A DNA stretch of 58,129 nucleotides from G025836975 sp049646585. GTDB taxonomy: Bacteria; Pseudomonadota; Gammaproteobacteria; Burkholderiales; Burkholderiaceae_B. This document shows positions 16,021 through 24,938 of the stretch, piece after piece (the first letter of the stretch is position 1; each line of letters begins with the position of its first letter). The DNA is taken from NCBI GenBank assembly GCA_049646585.1, contig JBARWC010000072.1, positions 1 through 58,129 on the forward strand. Reading direction: 5' to 3'. The notes beneath the pieces were generated by a model. The model was given only the letters and a program-made list of their open reading frames with translations. It made no database searches and was not told where the DNA came from. Both the position numbers and the translations under genes were made by a program.

Positions 16021-17690
16021 TAGCGCGCTCCTGTCACGATATCCAGTAGCGTATCGACATCTTCAGGCAGTGTGTCGCCACGCCAACAGATGTGTTGATC
16101 GGGGCGTATAAGCACGTAGCTGACCCCATACATCTCCAGTGCGGGGCTATTGTCCAGGCATAGAATCTTTAGCGGTATGCCTCGAGTTTGCGCCGTGTGC
16201 CGCAAGGCGTCCGTATCGTGCCCTTCATTATTCAGGCAAAGCAGAGTAAAGCCCAGGCCTAAATGATCGTATAACGAGCTTCCATCGCCTCGGCCATCAT
16301 CCAGCCAGAAATGAGGGGCACGACCGCCTGGGACGCTGCTTGGCACATAGTTGGCTGGGTCGTCGGGAGGGGGATTTCCGTTCTTCACGATGATGGGGGA
16401 GTCATCGTAGCGTGCGCCCAGTTGGACCCCCAGTGATGCATATTCTTCACCGAATGTGGAAAGAAAAGCCCCCGTTTCAGCTCGAGCGCGCTCGCCTTCG
16501 TGGCTGTCCTGATCCAATTCTGACGGCACGGGCACCAGGCCGATATTTCTTGCCAGCTCGCGTGCGGCTGCTGTGTTCCGTTGCGCGATCGGCTTGCGCT
16601 CCAACTCGTAGGAAGCAAGCAGGTTGCGGCCGCCCCACCCTTGTACAACGGCCGCAAGCTTCCATGCAAGATTGGCAGCATCGTCGGCGCCGGTATTCAT
16701 GCCGAAGCCCCCGGTAGGTGTAAACAGATGCACGGCATCGCCCGCCAGCAAGATGCGGCCGCGTGCGAATTTTTCCGCTACCAGGGCGACGCCGGCGGTC
16801 CACTTTGCATGGGCAAGCACCTGAACGGGTAGGTCGGCCCCCGTGCATTGACGCAGTACTTCGGTAATGGCCGCCTGGTCGATAGCTGAATCTGGTTTGT
16901 CGTCGCGAGTCCATAACAAGAACTCATCGTCGCCATTCAGCGGGACGAGCGCGGTGCGCAGCTTTGGATTGACTATCCAGTACTGCCAGGCGCGCTTTCC
17001 GTGCAGGTAATCACGATACAAGGTCGGGGCGCGTAGGTAGGTGGACACCATGCGTCCTCCGAAGAACGCCTGGCGCAGATTCTCGAACCCTTCATAGGTG
17101 ATCCCCAGCGCGCTGCGCACGAAACTGCGCCCGCCGTCACAGCCCACCAAGTAAGAGGCTTTCCACGTTGACAGCTCCTCGGTCGTCGTATCGGCGGCAT
17201 CCAGGAGAACGCCATCGCTCTCTTCTTGCACCGCCACGACCTTCGTGCCGAACTTCAAGGTTATACAGGGCCTTTTTGAGGCTTCTTCCAGCAGAACCCG
17301 TTCCACATACATTTGGTTGGCGCGGTGGATCGGCTCGGGGACTTGATCCGTTGACCTGGATGCGGCAACGTGTTGGCGCTTCTCGGTTTCAGACGGCATG
17401 GTCAGCCTCGCCAATTCCCATTCATTGAAGCGAGTAAAGTAGGCAACATCCGTTGGGTGATCCAGGGGCAAACCGAGGTCTCGTACGCGCTTGGAGAAGC
17501 CCAAGCGTCGGTAGTGCTCCATCGTGCGTGAATTATGGGTGCTTCCCTTGGGGTGCATGCGCGCCGATGATTCTGTATTGAAAACCGTGCAATGGACACC
17601 ATGCTGATCGAGAAACATTGCCAGCAACAGGCCTACAGGTCCCCCGCCGACAATTGCCACAGAGGTTTTCTGTGCATAATCCTTTGACAT
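16020..17690 (-). CDS. FAD-dependent aromatic monooxygenase (PheA/TfdB/MhpA family)
   Basis: This ~556-residue flavoprotein shows the three family signatures: the dinucleotide site VAIVGGGPVGLLLA near residue 14, the DG motif YLVGCDGGRSFVR near 175 and the GD motif RILLAGDAVHLFTPTGGFGMN near 290. The C-terminal thioredoxin-like domain is present. Members hydroxylate phenolic rings using NAD(P)H and O2. In this cluster it may add a hydroxyl to the ring after decarboxylation, before ring cleavage. The ATG at 17690 is used, but a TTG two codons upstream (17696) has GGAG at a better distance. It overlaps the dehydrogenase gene by one base. Confidence 0.85.
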   Translation of the reverse strand: MSKDYAQKTSVAIVGGGPVGLLLAMFLDQHGVHCTVFNTESSARMHPKGSTHNSRTMEHYRRLGFSKRVRDLGLPLDHPTDVAYFTRFNEWELARLTMPSETEKRQHVAASRSTDQVPEPIHRANQMYVERVLLEEASKRPCITLKFGTKVVAVQEESDGVLLDAADTTTEELSTWKASYLVGCDGGRSFVRSALGITYEGFENLRQAFFGGRMVSTYLRAPTLYRDYLHGKRAWQYWIVNPKLRTALVPLNGDDEFLLWTRDDKPDSAIDQAAITEVLRQCTGADLPVQVLAHAKWTAGVALVAEKFARGRILLAGDAVHLFTPTGGFGMNTGADDAANLAWKLAAVVQGWGGRNLLASYELERKPIAQRNTAAARELARNIGLVPVPSELDQDSHEGERARAETGAFLSTFGEEYASLGVQLGARYDDSPIIVKNGNPPPDDPANYVPSSVPGGRAPHFWLDDGRGDGSSLYDHLGLGFTLLCLNNEGHDTDALRHTAQTRGIPLKILCLDNSPALEMYGVSYVLIRPDQHICWRGDTLPEDVDTLLDIVTGAR

Positions 17691-17771
17691 GTTCAAACTA
17701 TTGCTCCGTCAGGTTTGGATGTGGAATGGGGCTGAGGGCCCGTGCTTCAGGTTGCATGGGCGACAGAATGC

Positions 17772-18749
17772 TTAGTTTGGTGTGACACCGGAGAGCTTGA
17801 CCGCCGTTTCGTACTTTTTCAGGTTCTCGCGAATGTTTTTTGCGTATTCCTGTGGGGTGCTCCAGACGGGAATCGAGCCTAGGCTGGAAAAGCGATCGCG
17901 CATTTCCTTGGTGTCTAGAGCCTTGGCAACGGCTTTGGATAGCTTTTCCAGAATCTCCGGAGGGGTGCCAGCGGGAGCAAGCAACCCCACTTCAGAGGGG
18001 AAGTCGTATCCGGGGAATAGTTCCGACAGGGCCGGTACGTCCGGTGTTCCCGGGAAGCGCTTGGCAGAGGTAACAGCCAGCAAGTTGACCTGGCCTGTTG
18101 CTGCATAGGGCCCGACGGTAGGCAGAGCAGTCATAAGAACGGGAACCTGGCCGGCAAGCAGTGCCGGAACCGATTGGCCTGACCCCTTATAGGGAACGTG
18201 CGTCAAGTTGATGTGTGCTTCGGATTTGAATACTTCCATGGCTATTTGATGGATGCTGCCGACTCCCGAGGACCCATAATTGATAGCCCCGGGGTCCTTC
18301 TTGGCCTGGGAGATCAGATCCTGGATGGTCTTGAGCGTAGTGGTTTTTGCGTTGGCCGCGATGAACATGGGAGTAATCCCGGCCAGGCTGATGGGCGCGA
18401 AGTCTTTCACTGGGTCGTAGCCGACGGACTTGAGTAGATGAGGCGCGATGGCCAACTGGCCTATGTCCGCGACCAGCAATGTGTATCCATCCGGGGACGA
18501 GTTTGCAAGCTGCCTGGTTGCAAGCGTACCGCCGGCGCCGGGGCGATTGTCGATGACGAATGACTGCTTCAACAAGCCGCCCAGTTTTTCTCCTAGCGTT
18601 CGGGCAATGATGTCCGGAGTGCCCCCTGGTGCATAGCCGACGAGAACTTTTACCGGGCGGTTGGGATAATCAGAGGCGGCTTGCGCACCGCTCAGAGCGG
18701 GCGCCAGGCTGATTAAACCCATGGTTAAGGCTTTTGAAATAAAAGACAT
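17772..18749 (-). CDS. Bug family substrate-binding protein of the aromatic cluster
   Basis: A signal peptide (MSFISKALTMGLISLAPALSG, cut near AQA) precedes a mature part starting DYPNRPVKVLVGYAPGGTPDI. The internal motifs FVIDNRPGAGGTLATRQL and LTHVPYKGSGQSVPALLAG are diagnostic of Bug receptors. It has 325 residues and a strong AAAGGAGAG ribosome site. Placed between the reductase and the FAD monooxygenase, it is probably the periplasmic receptor for the aromatic acid degraded by this operon. No membrane subunits are encoded nearby, so it would use TctAB components from elsewhere. Confidence 0.92.
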   Translation of the reverse strand: MSFISKALTMGLISLAPALSGAQAASDYPNRPVKVLVGYAPGGTPDIIARTLGEKLGGLLKQSFVIDNRPGAGGTLATRQLANSSPDGYTLLVADIGQLAIAPHLLKSVGYDPVKDFAPISLAGITPMFIAANAKTTTLKTIQDLISQAKKDPGAINYGSSGVGSIHQIAMEVFKSEAHINLTHVPYKGSGQSVPALLAGQVPVLMTALPTVGPYAATGQVNLLAVTSAKRFPGTPDVPALSELFPGYDFPSEVGLLAPAGTPPEILEKLSKAVAKALDTKEMRDRFSSLGSIPVWSTPQEYAKNIRENLKKYETAVKLSGVTPN

Positions 18750-18920
18750 CTTCTCTCCTTTGGAGTAGTGTGATTTACCGCTGTGCCAATAAATGGAGGT
18801 CGGCGGCTTGTAGTGTTTCTTGTTTTTGTTGTATTTCGTACGGCATGGCTTATGCTCGATGGGTCTTGCCCTCCTTTGATGTGGGTGTGGTGCTTCAGTT
18901 GGGTTCGTAAGACTCTTGCG

Positions 18921-19889
18921 TCATATATCCAGGACCAGCTCGGGCGAACATGCACGGGATACGCAGGTTATGATTCGATCGTGCTGTTCAGCTTCGGACA
19001 GCACGAAGTCGCGGTGGTCGGCTTCGCCCTCCAGCAAGTTGACCTGGCAGGAGCCACAGCTTCCGCTCTCGCAAGAGCTGGCGATATGAACGCCGGCGTT
19101 GCGCAGAGTTTGCAGCAAAGTTTGTTGGGCAGGCACGGTGATCGTCATCCCGGACTTAGCCAGGCGGGCGTTGAAAGCCCGATCATCCGGCCTGGGTTTT
19201 GGCTTGACCGTGCAGAAGTCTTCAAAATGGACGCTTGATGATGGCCAGTGCCCCGCCATATCCCGTACCGACTGCATCAGGGGGCCCGGCCCGCAGCAAT
19301 ATAGGTGGGTGCGGCCCGGATTTTCCAGTAGAGGCCACAAATCCAGGCGGCGGTCAGGATCGCCGCCATCATGATGGATGACGACTTTGCCGCTGAATTC
19401 GGGCCTGCTCCAGTCTTCCCGGAAGGCGGTGTCTTCCACCGAACGTGTGCAGTAGTAGAGCTTGAAAGATGTGATACTTGCGGCGCATAAGGCGAAGAGC
19501 ATGGAGCGGATCGGTGTGATGCCTATGCCGCCGGCGATGAATAGGTAACGGGGCGCGGTCTCGACTAGCGGAAATGCATTGCGCGGGGCCGAAACGAACA
19601 AGGTATCGCCAACCTTTAAGTCGTCGACCATGCTTATCGATCCGCCGCGGCCAGCGGCATCCCGTTTTACGGCAATGACGTAACGATCTTCTTCGCTGGG
19701 CGCGTTGCACAGCGAGTATTGGCGTAACAGTTTATTTGGCGTTTCTACGAATATATGAGAGCCCGCGTAAAAGGCAGGCAACGGGCGACCGTCGGCGTTC
19801 CGCAGTTCGAAGCTCATGGTGCCGTCCGCTACTTTATCGGCGGCCACAACGCTCAGCGGCATATTGGCGATCTGTTTTGCTTCAGACAT
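18921..19889 (-). CDS. Phthalate dioxygenase reductase-type flavin/[2Fe-2S] oxidoreductase
   Basis: This is the single-chain reductase that passes electrons from NADH to the Rieske oxygenase. Domain order is FMN domain (LLRQYSLCNAP near residue 60), NAD domain (LFIAGGIGITPIRSML near 116) and a C-terminal plant-type ferredoxin (CESGSCGSC near 273, with the fourth Cys in ITCVSRA). This order is that of the phthalate dioxygenase reductase / VanB family. The ATG at 19889 follows GGAAAG; an in-frame TTG lies four codons upstream. About 322 residues, the usual size. Confidence 0.9.
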   Translation of the reverse strand: MSEAKQIANMPLSVVAADKVADGTMSFELRNADGRPLPAFYAGSHIFVETPNKLLRQYSLCNAPSEEDRYVIAVKRDAAGRGGSISMVDDLKVGDTLFVSAPRNAFPLVETAPRYLFIAGGIGITPIRSMLFALCAASITSFKLYYCTRSVEDTAFREDWSRPEFSGKVVIHHDGGDPDRRLDLWPLLENPGRTHLYCCGPGPLMQSVRDMAGHWPSSSVHFEDFCTVKPKPRPDDRAFNARLAKSGMTITVPAQQTLLQTLRNAGVHIASSCESGSCGSCQVNLLEGEADHRDFVLSEAEQHDRIITCVSRACSPELVLDI

Positions 19890-19952
19890 GGTGCTTTCCA
19901 ATTTTGTGGTCGAAAAAGTGGGCCTCGCATCGGTGACTGCCGTTACCCTTGC

Positions 19953-20948
19953 TTAAACTTTATGGCGCTCGAGTGTTCCCGGTGCGAATAGCTCCGCTAC
20001 TTCGAGAGGACGTTCCGCTGTGCCATGTTTGTGTGCGTAGTGCAGTACGGCATTCAGCGCGGCCTGGTTCTCGGCCACACCGTAGGGCCAGTAATCGGCG
20101 CCCATCTGGGTTCGAGTCTGTTCCATCCATGGGCCCAGCCATGGAAGAGTGACGGGTAGCGCAGCGATGTTTTCCAGCGCCGCTACTGCCATTTCCTTGG
20201 CCTTGATAAATGCGGTGTAGACCGAATTTGCCAGCCACGGATGACTGCTTACCAGATCTCGTCGTATGCCTATGACGTGCATGATGGGAAATATTCCTGT
20301 GCGTGCGAAGTAGTCGGCTTCGGCTGCTTGGTAGTCTGGGAAAAGCCGTTCAATTGTCGGCATGCCCTGCTTGAAGGAGAGCGGCGGGCGCATGGCAATC
20401 AGCGCATCCAGTTTTCCTTCTCGTAGCCAGGAGTCCAGGGTGGCGTCCGCTGAAATCGAGGACACTCGTATCGTGGGCGGTAAGTTGAGTGCAAGCTTTT
20501 CGATACGGCCGGGTTGTTCAAGCCCGCCTTGAAACCATTCGAAATCCCAAGGCTCGACCCCATAGTCTTGAGATAGGAGGGCTCGAACCCACAATGCGGC
20601 GGTAATTTGGTATTCAGGGACTCCCACCCGTTTCCCCTTGAGGTCCGCGGGAGAGTTGATGCCCCGATCCGAGCGTATATAGATGGCCGAATGGCGGAAT
20701 GTGCGAGAAATGAAAACGGGTATGGCTATGTAAGGCATTTCCATCCCGCGGCTCAGATTCAAGATATACGAGCTCAGGGACAGTTCGCAGACATCGAACT
20801 CTTGATTTCGGTAGGCGCGGAAGAAAAGCTCTTCGGGGCCAAGGGTCATGAAGTTCAAATCACAGCCATCGATGGAGACACGACCGTCGCGAATCGCTTG
20901 AACTCGGTCATAGTCGCCGCAGGCCAATGTAATGGGCAATTTCTTCAT
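19953..20948 (-). CDS. 4,5-dihydroxyphthalate decarboxylase (Pht5)-like protein
   Basis: The 331-residue protein matches the Pht5 family: ITLACGDYDRVQAIRDGRV at the N-terminus, AYRNQEFDVCELSLSSYIL near residue 55, RSDRGINSPADLKGKRVG near 95 and a C-terminal YWPYGVAENQAALNAVL. The fold is that of a periplasmic-binding-type domain without a signal peptide, as in the known decarboxylase that turns 4,5-dihydroxyphthalate into protocatechuate. The ATG at 20948, six bases after AGGAG, is preferred over the ATG at 20963. It lies between oxygenase and reductase genes. Confidence 0.85.
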   Translation of the reverse strand: MKKLPITLACGDYDRVQAIRDGRVSIDGCDLNFMTLGPEELFFRAYRNQEFDVCELSLSSYILNLSRGMEMPYIAIPVFISRTFRHSAIYIRSDRGINSPADLKGKRVGVPEYQITAALWVRALLSQDYGVEPWDFEWFQGGLEQPGRIEKLALNLPPTIRVSSISADATLDSWLREGKLDALIAMRPPLSFKQGMPTIERLFPDYQAAEADYFARTGIFPIMHVIGIRRDLVSSHPWLANSVYTAFIKAKEMAVAALENIAALPVTLPWLGPWMEQTRTQMGADYWPYGVAENQAALNAVLHYAHKHGTAERPLEVAELFAPGTLERHKV

Positions 20949-21045
20949 CACTTTCTCCTGCATCGGATGTGATGCACAAGTGGTTTCCTGTAAAGCGGGC
21001 TCTTGGCGGAGAGCGGCCCCCTTCGCGCTCGGGCGCCGGCCGACT

Positions 21046-22356
21046 TCAAGCGGTGCTTCCGGTTTCCTTCCCGTGTTTGAGAGGCAAGCCTGTTATCAGG
21101 GAGCGCCAGTCGGTCTCTTTTTCGGTGATGCCCTCGTATGAGCGGATGTCCGCGAAAGGAGTGCTGCGGCCAGAGGTGCCGATTGCGGGATGCCCGTCGC
21201 GCATGGCTTTGGCAGCTTCGACCATGATCCGCCGGAACTCCACAATGGCTATATCGCTAGCGCCCAGCCTGTCGTCGGATCGATTGGCGATTTTCCCCAT
21301 CGTTTCCCACATCGCGATGTCTTGATTGGGTATCCCGCGAAGACCCGTGAAATTTCCCAGTTTCATGGCTTGGCGGTCCTGCAGGTAGTTGTTGTCGCGC
21401 GAGCGTACTCGATGAAATTTTTCATCCAGATCGATGCCCACTTGGGCTCCGCAGAATTTACGCCAGCTTTCTTGGTCGATGCCCGTGCCCGGCGTCGTAT
21501 CGTCGCTCCAGGCGATGAAATACAGAAAGGTATTGACGTCATCGATAGGGACTGTGTACTGAATGAGGCTGTACTGGCTGTTGGGGGGGATCTGAACCGT
21601 GATCGGCGCGATGAAGTTGGTGATGCGTAGGTAGTTATGTGTATCGGCGTTTGTAATCGGGCGCCGGATGGCGACATAGCTCATTCCGTAATCGGTATGC
21701 TGAACTTGGATGCGCGGAGATTTGTCCGTGGACGGGCGGGTCATATATGCGTCGGTCATGCCGGCGCCCGCCACTCTTGCGGGTCGGATGTCTGTGGAAT
21801 GCAAGCTGGAGCTATGGGCAGAGTCAATGGCTCCCTCCAGCACTTGAGCCCAATTGCAGCCCACATGCACTTTGACGATGCTCACCTTGGCTTTTGAGCC
21901 ATTGGCGAAGCCGGGCCGTTCGAATTCGGGCATGAGACTTGGTGGCCCCATGTATACCCATATCAATCCATTGGCTTCCCGTACGGGGTAGGATTTATGC
22001 TTTACTTTTTGAGCCAGGGCGCTTCCGGTGGGCTCAGAAGGCATATCCATCACATTGCCATCCACGTCCATCTTCCATCCGTGGTAAAGGCAGCGCAGCC
22101 CACATTCCTCATTGCGGCCGTACACCAAGGAAGCGCGCCGATGCGGGCAATACTCGTCAAGCAGCCCAACACGGCCCTCACTGTCTCGAAATGCAACGAG
22201 GTCCTCGCCAAGGATCCGAACTCGCACCGGGTTGCCGTCGGCTTCTGGAACCTCCTCGACCAAGCAGGCCGGCAGCCAGTGACGCCTCATTATCTGCCCC
22301 ATCGTTGCATCACCTTCGACACGGCACAGCAGTTCATTCTCTTCGTGGGTTAACAC
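21046..22356 (-). CDS. Rieske non-heme iron oxygenase, phthalate 4,5-dioxygenase-like large subunit
   Basis: The 436-residue protein has an N-terminal Rieske domain with the ligands CPH (near residue 70) and CLYH (near 90), then a catalytic domain with the mononuclear iron motif D-x2-H-x4-H in EGAIDSAHSSSLHS (near 177-190). Its start, LTHEENELLCRV, and GEDLVAFRDSEGRVGLLDEYCPH are close to phthalate 4,5-dioxygenase (Pht3). It should add O2 across the ring of a carboxylated aromatic. The GTG at 22356 is eight bases after AAGGAG. It is the first gene of the minus-strand operon and is divergent from the FAH gene. Confidence 0.92.
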   Translation of the reverse strand: MLTHEENELLCRVEGDATMGQIMRRHWLPACLVEEVPEADGNPVRVRILGEDLVAFRDSEGRVGLLDEYCPHRRASLVYGRNEECGLRCLYHGWKMDVDGNVMDMPSEPTGSALAQKVKHKSYPVREANGLIWVYMGPPSLMPEFERPGFANGSKAKVSIVKVHVGCNWAQVLEGAIDSAHSSSLHSTDIRPARVAGAGMTDAYMTRPSTDKSPRIQVQHTDYGMSYVAIRRPITNADTHNYLRITNFIAPITVQIPPNSQYSLIQYTVPIDDVNTFLYFIAWSDDTTPGTGIDQESWRKFCGAQVGIDLDEKFHRVRSRDNNYLQDRQAMKLGNFTGLRGIPNQDIAMWETMGKIANRSDDRLGASDIAIVEFRRIMVEAAKAMRDGHPAIGTSGRSTPFADIRSYEGITEKETDWRSLITGLPLKHGKETGSTA

Positions 22357-22428
22357 AGCTCATTCTCCTTGCGAATTCCTGTTGTTTGGCGTTTCTTCTG
22401 TAGGTGGCCTTGATTAGGCAGTTCGCCA

Positions 22429-22456
22429 TTTACATATTTAGATATCTAAGTATAAT
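22429..22456 (+). promoter_or_regulatory. Promoter of the FAH / extradiol dioxygenase genes
   Basis: TTTACA (22429-22434) and TATAAT (22451-22456) are separated by 16 bases. The operator palindrome at 22438-22449 occupies the spacer, so a bound repressor would exclude RNA polymerase. The FAH ATG lies 82 bases downstream of the -10. Confidence 0.65.
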
Positions 22457-22469
22457 GTTAGTGATCTAA
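22438..22469. promoter_or_regulatory. Tandem 12-bp operators in the divergent catabolic promoter
   Basis: TTAGATATCTAA (22438-22449) is a perfect palindrome and TTAGTGATCTAA (22458-22469) a near copy, 20 bases centre to centre, about two helical turns. They flank and overlap the -10 of the plus-strand promoter and lie between the divergent FAH and Rieske genes. A MarR dimer is the likely ligand. Confidence 0.6.
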
Positions 22470-22538
22470 TAAAATATCGTCAAGAGAAAATTGAAACTCG
22501 ACGATCAAGACAGCGCTCATCGTTTAAAGGAGATATGC

Positions 22539-23378
22539 ATGCGCTACATCAGTTTCATCCACGAGGGTCGGGCCGTGCTGGGTCTTAAGGAAGGAGGCAA
22601 GATTCATGTGCTGGGCAATGAGCTGCTGGATTCTTTGCTTGCCAGAGGAGTCGACCTTGCTGAATATGGACGCAGCCAACCGCACCTAGCTTCCTTGGAT
22701 CCGTCGCAGGTAAAGACTTACTTGCCGCCTTTGATCCGGCCTCCCAAGATTTTCTGTGTGGGCTTGAACTATGCTGATCACACGAAAGAGAGCAAGTACG
22801 ATCAGCCTGAGTACCCTACGATTTTTCCTCGCTATCACAGCAGCCTGGTTGCTCATCAAGAACCCATCATTCGGCCACTGGCTTCCGACTCACTGGATTT
22901 CGAAGGGGAAATGGCGGTGGTGCTTATCGGAGGGGGGCGATATATTGCGAAGGAGAATGCCCTGCGGTGGGTGGCGGGCTATTCCGTATTCAATGACGGG
23001 TCGGTCAGGGAATACCAGTTCAAGTCGCCGCAATGGACGATAGGCAAGAATTTCGACAATACAGGCGCATTTGGCCCCGAACTGGTAACGGCTGATGAAT
23101 TGCCGCCAGGGGGGCGCGGGTTGACGTTGGAGACGCGTCTGAACGGCGAGCTTGTGCAAAGCGCCTCCACCGACGACATGCTGTTCGATGTCGCCACGTT
23201 GATTTCAGTTCTGAGCGAGGCCATTTCTCTAGAAGCCGGAGATGTCATTGTCACGGGAACCCCGTCTGGCATAGGCTGGGCGAGGAACCCCCGGCTGTTG
23301 ATGCGTCATGGGGATGTATGCGAGGTATCCATTTCGCAGATCGGCACCTTGAAAAATCCAATTGAGGATGAGCGCTGA
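22539..23378 (+). CDS. Fumarylacetoacetate hydrolase family protein
   Basis: The C-terminal FAH domain is clear: PKIFCVGLNYADHTKES near residue 75, DFEGEMAVVL near 124 (Glu metal ligands), GYSVFNDGSVREYQ near 150 (Asp ligand) and VIVTGTPSGIGWAR near 237. Members hydrolyse or decarboxylate acylpyruvates and ring-cleavage products such as those of homoprotocatechuate. Here it should act on the ring-opened product of the neighbouring extradiol dioxygenase. The ATG at 22539 follows AAAGGAG and gives 279 residues; the frame upstream of it overlaps the promoter and was ignored. Confidence 0.88.
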   Translation: MRYISFIHEGRAVLGLKEGGKIHVLGNELLDSLLARGVDLAEYGRSQPHLASLDPSQVKTYLPPLIRPPKIFCVGLNYADHTKESKYDQPEYPTIFPRYHSSLVAHQEPIIRPLASDSLDFEGEMAVVLIGGGRYIAKENALRWVAGYSVFNDGSVREYQFKSPQWTIGKNFDNTGAFGPELVTADELPPGGRGLTLETRLNGELVQSASTDDMLFDVATLISVLSEAISLEAGDVIVTGTPSGIGWARNPRLLMRHGDVCEVSISQIGTLKNPIEDER

Positions 23379-23425
23379 GCCGCGATCGTTTTTATTGAGT
23401 GTTCCAACCTAGAAAGGAACAGATT

Positions 23426-24370
23426 ATGAATTCCATGGACGGCAGTGCCGGTTTGCCTCGTGTCAGCGTGCATTCCATTGACCGGTTTGTCCTGACAGTG
23501 CCGGATTTGGAGGTCGCGGCCCATTTTTACACGGCTTTCGGTCTGGATGTGTCGCGTGGCGACGGCAAGCTGATAATCAAAGCGGTGGATGGCCATATAT
23601 GGGGCATGGTGGAACAAGGCCAGCGCAAGGCGCTGAAGTATCTGAGCTTTAATTGCTACGAGGCGGATTTGCCGCTGCTTTGCGAGCAATTGAAAATCGC
23701 TGGAGCGCAAGACGCTGGGCCGCAGCATCCGCCTGATTCGAGGGCTTATTGGTTTTATGACCCAGATGGCAACTTATTGCGCGTACAAGCCGGGCCGAAA
23801 ACTTCGCCGGATTTCAAAACTCCGAATACCGGAATCAATGTTCCGGCAAATGTAAGGGGGGCGCCAAGGCGTGGAGACACGCCGCAAGTACGGCCCCGCA
23901 GGCTGTCGCATGTCTTGTTGTTTTCGTCCGATGTATCGCGCAGCATCGACTTTTATTGTCAGGGGCTTGGTTTGCGGCTTTCTGATAAGTCGCAAGATAT
24001 CGTGGCATTTCTACATGCGCCTCATGGCTGCGATCATCATTTGATCGCGTTTGCCAAGAGCTCGGCTCGGGGCTGGCATCATTCCTCCTGGGATGTCGAC
24101 GGTATTGAAGAGGTGGGCTTGGGCGCGGAGCAAATGGCGATAGCCGGGTATACGCAGGGATGGGGAACGGGACGCCATGTGCTTGGATCGAATTATTTTC
24201 ATTATGTGCGCGATCCATGGGGCTCGTTTGCGGAGTACTCGGCCCATATCGATTACATAGAGGCGGGCTACGATTGGGTCGGGCGGGATCACCCACCCGA
24301 AAACTCCCTTTACTTGTGGGGGCCGCAAGTTCCCTCCTACTTCATTGAGAACTCGGAAGTGGAGCAGTAA
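23426..24370 (+). CDS. Extradiol ring-cleavage dioxygenase, VOC family (two-domain)
   Basis: Two glyoxalase-like modules follow each other in 314 residues. The second carries the type I extradiol iron ligands: His in RRLSHVLLFSSDV (near 160), His in GWHHSSWDVD (near 220) and Glu in GSFAEYSAHIDYI (near 274). The expected reaction is meta-cleavage of a catechol-type ring using Fe(II) and O2. The first module (SIDRFVLTVPDLEVAAHFY) lacks the full ligand set, as usual. The ATG at 23426 follows AAAGGAAC. It lies 47 bases after the FAH gene and probably shares its regulated promoter. Confidence 0.88.
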   Translation: MNSMDGSAGLPRVSVHSIDRFVLTVPDLEVAAHFYTAFGLDVSRGDGKLIIKAVDGHIWGMVEQGQRKALKYLSFNCYEADLPLLCEQLKIAGAQDAGPQHPPDSRAYWFYDPDGNLLRVQAGPKTSPDFKTPNTGINVPANVRGAPRRGDTPQVRPRRLSHVLLFSSDVSRSIDFYCQGLGLRLSDKSQDIVAFLHAPHGCDHHLIAFAKSSARGWHHSSWDVDGIEEVGLGAEQMAIAGYTQGWGTGRHVLGSNYFHYVRDPWGSFAEYSAHIDYIEAGYDWVGRDHPPENSLYLWGPQVPSYFIENSEVEQ

Positions 24371-24508
24371 TTTCCCCGTCCGTGAATCGGGGTGAAAGGC
24401 GGGCCCAAGCTTGGCTACCCCCTGGCTTGGGCTCGTCGAGTCGATAAATCATGGGCAGCGCAAACTCGTGCCCTGCGCTTGATGCCTCATGAAACCAGCC
24501 TTCAACCA

Positions 24509-24823
24509 TCAGCGCCAGCGGTCGCGCCTGTGGTGGTGCCTGCCACCGTCGTAATACGAGCGCGAACCGCGCCGATTATCCCAGCTTCGTCCACGGCTGC
24601 GGCCGCGGTCTTCGGTCAGGATATTGCCCAGCACGCCGCCTGCCGCCGCGCCGCCCAGGGTGTATAGCGGATCGCCGCCAGAGAACACGGCACCTGTGGC
24701 GGCGCCCAGCCCCGCGCCCAACAAGGTATTGTTGGCCCTGCGGTCATGGGTGACGCAGCCGGCCGCGGCCAGTGACATCAGGCCTATGGCGGTAATGCGT
24801 GCAAGGGTTCTTTGCAGTGTCAT
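24509..24823 (-). CDS. Small glycine-zipper lipoprotein
   Basis: The 104-residue precursor starts MTLQRTLARITAIGLMSLAAAGC: a lipoprotein signal with the lipobox AAGC, so the mature protein starts at this Cys and is lipid-anchored. Next comes a glycine-zipper segment (LLGAGLGAATGAVFSGG, then TLGGAAAGGVLGNIL) able to pack in or on a membrane. The C-terminus is Arg-, Tyr- and His-rich (GGRHHHRRDRWR). It is like SlyB/OsmB-type envelope proteins, but the role is unknown. GGAG precedes the ATG at 24823; the longer open frame upstream is not supported. Confidence 0.78.
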   Translation of the reverse strand: MTLQRTLARITAIGLMSLAAAGCVTHDRRANNTLLGAGLGAATGAVFSGGDPLYTLGGAAAGGVLGNILTEDRGRSRGRSWDNRRGSRSYYDGGRHHHRRDRWR

Positions 24824-24917
24824 GACGTACTCCGTCTGTTGTTGACGAAACCAGAGTAGCCAGGCGCTTTTGCGTGGACAAGGCCGGAGCGGGTGTTTGC
24901 AGCCGGCTGAAATATTT

Positions 24918-24938
24918 ACCGCCCGGAGGGGCGGTTTT
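24918..24938 (+). terminator. Intrinsic terminator-like hairpin
   Basis: ACCGCCC-GGAG-GGGCGGT followed by TTTT (24935-24938) and more T-rich sequence on the plus strand. The nearest plus-strand gene, the extradiol dioxygenase, ends 550 bases upstream, so it could end read-through from the catabolic genes or an unseen transcript. Confidence 0.45.
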
